DNA of 64,000 nucleotides from a virus. The position numbers and the translations under genes are program-made. Positions within the stretch are counted from its first letter, which is position 1. The number at the start of each line of letters is the position of its first letter. The notes under the pieces were generated by a model, which made no database searches, was not told where the DNA came from, and saw only the letters and a list, made by a program, of their open reading frames with translations. This document shows, in pieces, positions 15,316-23,237 of this stretch. Location of the stretch: positions 87,108 through 151,107 of the IMG/VR virus record IMGVR_UViG_3300042516_004811, one strand, 5' to 3'.

Positions 15316-18300
15316 CTAAACAACACTTCTTGTTGTTTCAGATAGTGAGTTGTTTGCCCCAGACCATCTATCTTGATGCATTAAACGCAGAAGAGCATTT
15401 CGACTTAAGTTAGCAAATATTCCAGGAGTAACAGGGAATGACATACCATCATGTTTTCTTGTTTTTTCAAAGTGTGCATTATCTGAGTGTGAGTGCATTT
15501 TATTCTCAACGTCAAGCTGGGCAGCTATTCCACTTATTCTCTGGTCGGCATCGAGGCCAACAGAGTCTGTGCCTCCATACATCCTGACATCAGGACTCAT
15601 TCCCATGCTTTCAAGCTCAGTATGAACCTTGCCCCATGGGTCGGTTTCACCCTTTTCTAGTTTGAGTGTCCTAACTGCAGACGCAGGAAGTTTGAGTGGC
15701 TCCCCCGGTGGTGGCGTTAAATATGTATCAACTCCGTAAAGGTTGTCGAGTGCTCCAGGGTTGGCCGCAATAACGTCCTTTAACGGAATCATTATTACAT
15801 TGCTTGCTTCTGGGGTCTCTCTTTGCTGATGTCCGGAAACCCTGTGGTTAATAGAAAAATGTATTGTTCCCCTATATGTATCCCACGGTCTACCATTGTC
15901 ATCGAGTAGCGGTTGACCATTTTCATCAAGCATTGGGTAGTCGCCTGTTGGTCTTATAACTAAATTACCATCACTGTCGTACTGTGGTTCATATGTAGTT
16001 TCGTGGACGAGATACAGGTCGTCTACTGACAGGCCACTAAAGCCGTTGGACCGAGAGGGGCGTGCTCTTCTTTGTATTTCTTCTTCTGAAGCGTCTGGCA
16101 ATGCCCTTCTAAGTTCACTTAGGGTCTTCTCTCTTGCGGCAGCTTCCCTATCGATTGTTTCCTGTCGTAATTGGGCTATGTTTTTGCGACTTGCGTCAAC
16201 TGTCTTCTGTCCGGCCTCGGCAAGGTCATCAAGTCTCTTTTGTGCGTCAGTGTCACCGCGCGTTGCTGCATAAAGTATTGAACTTGCTTCTGTTTTTGAA
16301 TCATTACCTTCTTCATTAAGTCCAATTCCGGCAAGTGTCCACTTAATGGCCAACTCCCGGCCCTCGTCAGATGTCTCGTCAAGCCCAGAAATAACAAATG
16401 GGTTAATTGGTAAAACTTCAACATCAGATATATCTGATTCCCATGACTGTTCATTGGGAACACCGAAGGCGACACGCTTTCCGCCTATCTCGTAAACTTC
16501 TATTTGGTCACGCCAATTTTCCCCGAGAGAGATTGAAGCACGACTGCTCTTTATTTTGGAAGTTTGTGGGGATATCGAGCCAGGCTTAAGTGTTCTCTCC
16601 ACCCTTCCGCTAGAGAGGGTCACTCGTGGTTCGCCGCGAAGAACCGGCACTGGCGGTAGCCCGATGGGAGGCCCAGTTTCGCCCGCGTCGTTGATTGCCT
16701 CAACACCAGTTATTCTGTCTCGCATTTCGCGCACTCGTTCTGCGCTTGCATCTCGTAAGCGCCTTGCTCTGCGTCCAGCAGATTCACGCGCTGTAGCTAT
16801 TCTTTCCCTGTTTTCTGGTGTATCAACCATCCTGCGCGCGCCCCTTGCTGCAGAAACTGCGGCATCCTTGAGCGGTTCGGGCAGCCCCTCTGGGGCAACT
16901 CTATTCATTCTCTTAAGAATCATCTTTGCTTGTTCATCGTTGATTCTGTCGTCTTCCTTAAGTTTTTCAACAACAAACTCTGCTAGGTCTCTGCTTCCTC
17001 TTCTGGCTAGTTCCATTCCAAGTTTCGTGAGTGCAGCTTGAGGACCAAAACGCATCGCTGCGGCCGTATCAACGACAAGCTCCATGACTTCTTTCTCTTC
17101 ATCATCGAGGCCCATTCGTTCAGCTATCTGATTCATCGCCCTGCCCTTTAGGCGCTCACCGATGCCCTTTTTGACTGCCCCACTGCTAAGGGATTCGCTT
17201 TGCATGGCTCTTCTGAAGCCGTCTTCTCTTGTGCCAGATGAGTTGCGTCTCAGTATTCTTTCTATGCGTCTTGAAGCAACTGGAGAATCGTCAGAGCTTG
17301 ATGCGAGTGGTGAACGAACCGTTCCAGTTATGAGCATTTCATCAACTTCTGATTCCCTCATTCTCACATGGGCGCGCCTATCTAGGCCAGAATGCATTCT
17401 GTATGCGGTTTCCTCGATTAGTGAATGAAGTTCTTCATCTGGAAGGTTCATAATTAATTCGGCAACACGTGGGTCAATATTTTCCTTTGATAGTTCTGGG
17501 AATTCTTTTGAGCCTTTGCCTGAAAGTATGTTTCTTATTTCCTTAGCGTTGCTGGAGATTTTACTGCGTCGAGACTCGGTTCTCTGTGCTCTTGTTTGTT
17601 TTGGACCATATATTGAACGTCCGGATGACAATGATTCGCTTGCGCCCTGAAGGTCAACATCATCTATACCTTCACCAAAGCTTGAGCCAGCATCAACTAC
17701 CTGTTCATTGATGGATGAGTTTGTCTCTGCTATCTGTTTATCGCTGTCGTTTCTAGGGGAATCTATATCTCTGCTTTCCCGGCGTGCAGTCACATATTCA
17801 TTGACAACCTTGCCAACCCTATTGGATGCACCTTTTCGCCAAATTGCGTCATCAGTGCCGTTAGAAAGAGAATCCCTCAATGACTCGGCAGCCTCAACTG
17901 CATTCTTCTGAGATGAAACCTCCATGTAGATTGTTCCATCGTCACCACGAGACACAACACGCAAAGAGCCGGGAGGTAGAATGAATCTGCTCTCCCCATC
18001 TTCTCCAGGAGACGAGAATATTCCCTTGTCTCCCTCCTTCAGAGAAATTACAACGCGCTTCTTCTTCTTGCCTTCGGGGGCATCAGATTCTTGCTGTCTT
18101 GTCAGCTTCGTTGGTCTACGGCCCTTGGGCATAAGCCTGCCCGTAACGAGGCTGTCTATCTGAACATCTTTTCCAACAGAGCGGCCGGAAACCTTACCAG
18201 ACTCAACTTCTACGATTGCCTCAATCTCGAAAGGCTCTGTTATGGAGGTGGCATCTATCGCCTCCATTGTTGGAATCAAAACATTCTGCACTTGCCTATC

Positions 18301-21300
18301 AAGGGGGGCTTCAGAAGATGAATTTTCATCTACCTCAAGACCAAGCCTTGCAAGGCGAGCGTTGCGACGATTTATTGCACGACCAGCGGAAACTTGTTTC
18401 TGTGGGTCCAAAACATTAGAGATATCCACGTCTTCACCAGTACCAATCTGGCGAATGGCTTCACGTTGACGTGGCGTAAGTCGTCTTGATTGACTCGCCC
18501 TACGAGACTTAACAAATGAATCAGCATCCGCTTTCGATTTGAATTTTCTAGTTGGTTTTGGTTTAGGGCTGTTTAGGGCTTCAATTTTTTCATCGATTTC
18601 TTTACTAATTCTCGACCTGCTGCGTTTATCTCCACCAGCCCTAAGTTTTTCAATCATGGCATTCTTCATGGTGTCGAATTCTTCAGCTAGTTCTACTGAT
18701 TTGTCGACATCATCAGAATTTGCCTTCATCAGAACTTGGGTGTCGGCCATTTTTCTGATGGCTTTTTTATCATCGATTTGTGTTATGTCTTCAGAAATAG
18801 CATCAAGCTGTCTTGCTCTTGCATTTTTAGCAGCTTCCGATGGACTAAGTAGGCCGCGAGACTCCCTTAGTGACCCTACTTCTGCGTCAAATCTTGCGTT
18901 TTCCGAACGAGCACCAATTCCATACTTCTTTTTCCATTCACGACGTGCATCGTCGTACTTCTTCTCATGGAATTGAGCCTCTTCTATGGCTATATCAAGA
19001 AGCTCTTGTCTGGCTCTTGTTGCAGCATCTGTTTCTTCCGGTGTTAAGCCAGATGGGATTTCCGACTTTTCTATTTCATCCAGACTTTCTTTAGCGATAG
19101 TGTAATCTGTCGCTATTTCTGTAGCAACATCAAACATCTCCTCCTGAGTGAGTCCCGAATAGTCACTTCTGAAAGCTTTTAGAGTTTCTCTCCTGTCGGC
19201 AACCCTACGGACTAGCGCTTCTTCTGCCATTGCGTCTAGTTCTTCTGGCGTTATTCCAGGAAGAACGTCTGCTGTTGGTGAATCAATGTCTGGAGAATCA
19301 ACCTCATCCAGGTCATATGTTGCGCTTGCGATTGCTGCCGAAGTTTCAGCTCTCTTTGCCATGATGTCATCCATGAACTCCAGAACCGAGTCGACGTCAT
19401 CGCCGCTTATAAGTTTTTGTTCCCTCAGCGCATAAAGTTCAGCAAGGGCTTCTAGCGCCCATATTTCGCTTCCCTTTTCATATTCTCTTGGATATGCGCC
19501 AGAGAACTGAGCAACACCCTCTAGGCGGCTCATCACATCACCAAGTTCTTTAAGGTTTATCCCGTCAGCTGTTTGTGTCATCATGTTCATGATGTCGCCA
19601 GCGCTTAAGTCGTAAAGGCTATTTATCTTTTTCTGCCCTAGATAGTCGCCGCGCTTAGAGAACTGCGGAACCTCAAGCATTCCGGCTTTTGCTCTGCGGT
19701 CAATCTCCTCCATGAATCCCTGAGCCTGGACCAAGTGGGCAAATTCGTGTATCCCTATGTGTCTCGTGAATGATTTTGGACCATCTACGAGTCCAGCCAT
19801 GTGGCGAGCCGCAAGGTCAGCGTTTAGCATAAAATGTGAAAGAGCCATCTGAGATTCGGCGTCTGTTCTTCCGCCAATGGCAGCTATTGACAGGCGCTGG
19901 CCAGCACCCATGTTTGGAAGCATGGTTTCCTGGTTGCTCATAATCATGTCCATGTTGAAGTCGATTACCCCACGCATTTCCCCGGGTATTTTGACTTTTC
20001 TTGTTTTCCCAGTAACAGGGTCAGTCATGTCGATAATTTGAGCAGCATCGCGCATTAGTGATGTTCCGGCCTCGTGGTTCGAGTCCGAGTCGTACATGAT
20101 TGTTCCAAGAAACTTTGCTGCAGATGGGTTTCTCTTGAACTGAACTAGCAGGGACTCAAGGAATGCTCTTTCGGTTTCGTAATATCTTGCAGTATCAGCC
20201 TTGACCATGAGGTCTTGTTCTTCTTTTGAGAGTGAAGTCCATCCCTGAACGGCCTGTAGGCGGGCTGTGACAAACTGCTCGACTTGTTGTGGTGTCAGTC
20301 TTGGCTGGTCTACTCCGTTTGCGTTGACAAGGTTTACATCCCATCCGCGTGGGTCGCCATTATTAGCCATCTGTCGCAGTGTGTCAAATGCTTGACCAAG
20401 GTCTTCATTCGTGGCTCTCGCCTCATCACTTATGTCGACACCAAGGTCATCCAGTAGACTGAGAACTTCAGCATCAGCTCGCGCAATTTCATCTTGCGCG
20501 TTAATCATCCCATTAGTTGTTACGCGGAGATTTTCTGGGCCATCAACGTCACGCCAGTCAGGTGTTTCTATTCTTTCGCCAGTTGCTGCGTCATACCATG
20601 GACTGCGACCAATTCTTGCTGGGTCAGCATCAGCTAAGTCACGAAACCATCTTCCGTTGTAAACAAAGTCAAGTACATTTCGTGCACTGTTTCTAAGTCC
20701 CTGCATTTCTCCTTGGTTGGAGAGTTCTGCGGCCTGGCGAGCAGCAAATCTTGCGAATCTACTAGCACTGAACCCAAAGCAGTTTGAGCCCATGGCGTCC
20801 GTAAACTGGTTAGCTGCTGGCGTTCCTGGAGGACACCTAAACTTATTATTTTCATCTCTAAGTATTCCAACTGCTGCAGCTGCCCTTGCTAGCAATGAAC
20901 CGCCAGGAACTCGCGCACCAAGATTGGGTCCTAATGATTTTTCTTCTACGTTTTTGCCCTTGTTGAGCCTTCTTCTGCGTTCCTCCATTGTCATGCCTGT
21001 TGACATTGCAAATGGGTCGACAATTTTTTCAGAAGATGTGTCAACTTCGTCAGTCTTAGGGTTTACATCAAACTTAGATATTTTTATGTGTGGTTTATTT
21101 CGCAGCTTATTCAGCAGCTTGTCAAACGAATCAACTTCGCGTTCCTTTTCTGGAATCCAGCCAAAATTAGGCTCGATATCCATTCCGCGAATGCTCTCAA
21201 TTGTTGGCGATAGAACAAGCTTTGAGCCCGGTTCCCATCTGGCTTCTGGTTTCCACCTATACCCGTATGCGTTTTTTTCAACACCGGGCATTGATTCCCC

Positions 21301-21528
21301 GGTGAATTCACGCTTTTTATTGTCAGTGTTTCCCTCGTCTTGTTTGCGAGAGATGTCCCAACCAAGCGCCTTTACGGCTATATCTGCTTGAAGCCTGCCT
21401 GAGTAGACGCTTCCGTTGATTGATTGCTTGAAACGAAGCGCTCTAGCATCGAAGTCCCTACAGCAGGCAACTGGAGATACTAGACGTCCAGACGTTATTA
21501 CCCTGTGCTTTACCGGTTCACCCGACAT
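15316..21528 (-). CDS. Giant head-operon protein with zincin metallopeptidase domain (putative packaged polyprotein)
   Basis: 2070 residues. Visible parts in order: a unit with C22/C23; the Cys-pair module R-C-P-P-G ... F-T-D ... N-C-F-G (232-250); a zincin domain with H594-E-F-A-H598 and a downstream E-A-L-A-E-L-Y-A helix (693-700) that can supply the third ligand; long charged helical stretches (700-1300); L-S-S-G motifs at 1300, 1447 and 1638; and a C-terminal domain from about 1837 with L-V-H-E-T-T-Y, R-P-T-G-D-Y and I-H-F-S-I-N-H-R-V-S-G-H. A GAGG ribosome site precedes the ATG. I infer a polyprotein packaged in the head and cut at the LSSG linkers. The metallopeptidase substrate is unknown. 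Confidence 0.8.
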   Translation of the reverse strand: MSGEPVKHRVITSGRLVSPVACCRDFDARALRFKQSINGSVYSGRLQADIAVKALGWDISRKQDEGNTDNKKREFTGESMPGVEKNAYGYRWKPEARWEPGSKLVLSPTIESIRGMDIEPNFGWIPEKEREVDSFDKLLNKLRNKPHIKISKFDVNPKTDEVDTSSEKIVDPFAMSTGMTMEERRRRLNKGKNVEEKSLGPNLGARVPGGSLLARAAAAVGILRDENNKFRCPPGTPAANQFTDAMGSNCFGFSASRFARFAARQAAELSNQGEMQGLRNSARNVLDFVYNGRWFRDLADADPARIGRSPWYDAATGERIETPDWRDVDGPENLRVTTNGMINAQDEIARADAEVLSLLDDLGVDISDEARATNEDLGQAFDTLRQMANNGDPRGWDVNLVNANGVDQPRLTPQQVEQFVTARLQAVQGWTSLSKEEQDLMVKADTARYYETERAFLESLLVQFKRNPSAAKFLGTIMYDSDSNHEAGTSLMRDAAQIIDMTDPVTGKTRKVKIPGEMRGVIDFNMDMIMSNQETMLPNMGAGQRLSIAAIGGRTDAESQMALSHFMLNADLAARHMAGLVDGPKSFTRHIGIHEFAHLVQAQGFMEEIDRRAKAGMLEVPQFSKRGDYLGQKKINSLYDLSAGDIMNMMTQTADGINLKELGDVMSRLEGVAQFSGAYPREYEKGSEIWALEALAELYALREQKLISGDDVDSVLEFMDDIMAKRAETSAAIASATYDLDEVDSPDIDSPTADVLPGITPEELDAMAEEALVRRVADRRETLKAFRSDYSGLTQEEMFDVATEIATDYTIAKESLDEIEKSEIPSGLTPEETDAATRARQELLDIAIEEAQFHEKKYDDARREWKKKYGIGARSENARFDAEVGSLRESRGLLSPSEAAKNARARQLDAISEDITQIDDKKAIRKMADTQVLMKANSDDVDKSVELAEEFDTMKNAMIEKLRAGGDKRSRSRISKEIDEKIEALNSPKPKPTRKFKSKADADSFVKSRRASQSRRLTPRQREAIRQIGTGEDVDISNVLDPQKQVSAGRAINRRNARLARLGLEVDENSSSEAPLDRQVQNVLIPTMEAIDATSITEPFEIEAIVEVESGKVSGRSVGKDVQIDSLVTGRLMPKGRRPTKLTRQQESDAPEGKKKKRVVISLKEGDKGIFSSPGEDGESRFILPPGSLRVVSRGDDGTIYMEVSSQKNAVEAAESLRDSLSNGTDDAIWRKGASNRVGKVVNEYVTARRESRDIDSPRNDSDKQIAETNSSINEQVVDAGSSFGEGIDDVDLQGASESLSSGRSIYGPKQTRAQRTESRRSKISSNAKEIRNILSGKGSKEFPELSKENIDPRVAELIMNLPDEELHSLIEETAYRMHSGLDRRAHVRMRESEVDEMLITGTVRSPLASSSDDSPVASRRIERILRRNSSGTREDGFRRAMQSESLSSGAVKKGIGERLKGRAMNQIAERMGLDDEEKEVMELVVDTAAAMRFGPQAALTKLGMELARRGSRDLAEFVVEKLKEDDRINDEQAKMILKRMNRVAPEGLPEPLKDAAVSAARGARRMVDTPENRERIATARESAGRRARRLRDASAERVREMRDRITGVEAINDAGETGPPIGLPPVPVLRGEPRVTLSSGRVERTLKPGSISPQTSKIKSSRASISLGENWRDQIEVYEIGGKRVAFGVPNEQSWESDISDVEVLPINPFVISGLDETSDEGRELAIKWTLAGIGLNEEGNDSKTEASSILYAATRGDTDAQKRLDDLAEAGQKTVDASRKNIAQLRQETIDREAAAREKTLSELRRALPDASEEEIQRRARPSRSNGFSGLSVDDLYLVHETTYEPQYDSDGNLVIRPTGDYPMLDENGQPLLDDNGRPWDTYRGTIHFSINHRVSGHQQRETPEASNVIMIPLKDVIAANPGALDNLYGVDTYLTPPPGEPLKLPASAVRTLKLEKGETDPWGKVHTELESMGMSPDVRMYGGTDSVGLDADQRISGIAAQLDVENKMHSHSDNAHFEKTRKHDGMSFPVTPGIFANLSRNALLRLMHQDRWSGANNSLSETTRSVV
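16603..17631 (-). other. Three LSSG linker motifs in the 2070-residue protein
   Basis: L-S-S-G-R at 17617-17631 (residue 1300, context E-S-LSSGR), L-S-S-G-A at 17176-17190 (residue 1447, E-S-LSSGA) and L-S-S-G-R at 16603-16617 (residue 1638, V-T-LSSGR). Flanking sequence is low-complexity, as expected for linkers between folded modules. Same tetrapeptide as in the protease-polyvalent fusion; inferred to be processing sites. Confidence 0.6.
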
Positions 21529-21542
21529 ATCGGGGACCTCGG

Positions 21543-23120
21543 TTACTTATCGTCGATTGAGTCTTCGAGAAGCTGGAACTCGACGAGGGCCGCCATGAAA
21601 TCCGCATCACCCAGCTCCTCGCTCTTTTCCTTGCTTCCGGCAAGCCAGTTTGCGGGGATAAGGCTTTCGAGTTTAAGGTCGCGAGCGCGCTTCATAATAT
21701 GGCGCTTGGCAGCCTCTTTGTCTTTTGCCCTACCGAAAGCCTGAATTGCATTTCTTAGGTCGGACTCTGAAACGATTGGATATGAACCGTCAGGAAGAGC
21801 CATACCTTCCTTGGCAAGTTCCATTCTTCTCTCTTCAGAAAAAGCTCTCTTGATTGCAATCTCAGCTGCTTCTGCTTCAATCTGCTCAACCTCATCAGCT
21901 TCATACTTGTCATAACCGAGCACTTCGCCATCAAGGGCAACGAAGACGTCGTACGACTTTCCGTCAAATCCTTCGATTTCTACAGCATAAGCATCAAAAC
22001 CTTCGAAAACATCTGGCTCTACCGCAACAACATGTCCATCAATTGACTTGACGGCGATTTCTGCTGCTTCGGTGAAATCAATGAGCTTGTATTCAGAAAA
22101 GCCAGACTTCTGTTCAAATTCTGATTCATCGAGCTTCTGGAAGCCCAAAACTTCTGCGCTTGTTCCGTCGATGAATACTTCCTTGACGGAACCATCCTTT
22201 GTCTGTACGTCAACAACAAACATGTCTGCTGGCTGCGAGTAGCCGGAGTCAACAACAACACCATCGAACATTTTTTCTGCCAAACCTTCGACGTGTAGCA
22301 GTCCGGGCAGACCCTTTTCAGCAACACAACCACCTGGGCAGTCGTCGCAAACAGGAGAAGAACCCGCATAGGCTTTTCTCTCTATTGCACATAGATATCC
22401 GTGAGCGCCAAGGTCAGCTGTCTTTATTCCAAGGGACTTAATTCGTGACCTGCGAATGTCTTCCCACTCTGAGTCGCGAGCAGAGAATGACTTCTCGCCC
22501 ATAATGAGCTCATCGTCTTCGTCTTCCTCGTATTCCTCGTCCTCTTCGTCCTCGTCTGACATTTCTTCGTCTTCCGACATTTCTTCGTCGTCTGACTCTT
22601 CGTCATCATCTTCTGAGTCGATTTCTACCTCAAGCTTTGCAGCCTTCGCCTTGCCCATAGTTCTTTGAGCAGAAGACTCCTCGTCTTCGTCACCCATTGA
22701 CTCCATGTCCATTTCGGCTTCGTCAAGCGCTGCCTCTTCGCCCTCGTCATCAGCCATTATTACCTGGCCAGGAACTGGGACCCTCTTGGGCTTCATCTCT
22801 TTAGATGATTTCTCCATTGGCTCGCCGTCTTCGTCTTCTTCCTCTTCGGTGTCTGCCTCAAGGTCAACTTCCATTACGCCAACAACGCCACCTTCTGCAG
22901 GCTTCTTCTTCGGCTTCATTTCCGGAGCTTCCATGGCCATTTCCTTCTCCTCCAACTCAGAGGCGGGAACCATCTTCATCTCAACAGGCATGGCGCCGCA
23001 CTTTGCGCACAACTCCGAACCCTTAACAAAACCGCAGTCAGCGGCACTAGCGCCTTTGGCGCACTTAAGAACGTTGCCCTCGGCGTCAATGCTGACTGTG
23101 GCTTTCTCGTCGTAGCTCAT
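21543..23120 (-). CDS. Acidic head-region protein with PepSY-like repeats and DUF6582-like C-terminus
   Basis: 525 residues from ATG at 23120, chosen because ACGGGAG lies just upstream; an upstream in-frame ATG at 23165 lacks a ribosome site. An N-terminal zinc-ribbon-like part (C-G-F ... C-A-K-C-G) is followed by an extremely acidic low-complexity stretch, about residues 55-215, mostly D, E, S and M. Next comes a C-x2-C-x3-C segment (C-D-D-C-P-G-G-C), then two PepSY-like units, roughly 285-340 and 350-410. The end (M-A-L-P-D-G-S-Y-P-I, then L-R-N-A-I-Q-A-F-G-R) is a helical domain often found in phage capsid-region proteins. Its position directly after the protease gene would suit a scaffold or internal protein. 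That role is inference. Confidence 0.7.
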   Translation of the reverse strand: MSYDEKATVSIDAEGNVLKCAKGASAADCGFVKGSELCAKCGAMPVEMKMVPASELEEKEMAMEAPEMKPKKKPAEGGVVGVMEVDLEADTEEEEDEDGEPMEKSSKEMKPKRVPVPGQVIMADDEGEEAALDEAEMDMESMGDEDEESSAQRTMGKAKAAKLEVEIDSEDDDEESDDEEMSEDEEMSDEDEEDEEYEEDEDDELIMGEKSFSARDSEWEDIRRSRIKSLGIKTADLGAHGYLCAIERKAYAGSSPVCDDCPGGCVAEKGLPGLLHVEGLAEKMFDGVVVDSGYSQPADMFVVDVQTKDGSVKEVFIDGTSAEVLGFQKLDESEFEQKSGFSEYKLIDFTEAAEIAVKSIDGHVVAVEPDVFEGFDAYAVEIEGFDGKSYDVFVALDGEVLGYDKYEADEVEQIEAEAAEIAIKRAFSEERRMELAKEGMALPDGSYPIVSESDLRNAIQAFGRAKDKEAAKRHIMKRARDLKLESLIPANWLAGSKEKSEELGDADFMAALVEFQLLEDSIDDK

Positions 23121-23178
23121 AGAACTCCCGTAAATGCAGGGAAATGCCATAGGGACATTAACCAATCAATTTGCTTAA

Positions 23179-23207
23179 ATTATAACGTATCAGAACCTTG
23201 CGCGCTA
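23179..23207 (-). promoter_or_regulatory. Promoter upstream of the acidic head protein
   Basis: On the minus strand a perfect TATAAT (23184-23179) is preceded by a 17-base spacer and TAGCGC (23207-23202), one base from the TTGCGC hexamer used at other candidate promoters here. It lies in the 117-base gap between the 2967-residue gene and the ATG at 23120 and leaves a leader of about 50 bases containing the GGGAG ribosome site. Confidence 0.55.
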
Positions 23208-23237
23208 ATTAGTAACGTTTGCTAATTTGCTTGCCTG

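Noticed and set aside
23121-23165. Upstream ATG at 23165 for the acidic head protein
   Set aside because: No ribosome site, and the extra 15 residues come from the leader between a good promoter and a good GGGAG site for the ATG at 23120.
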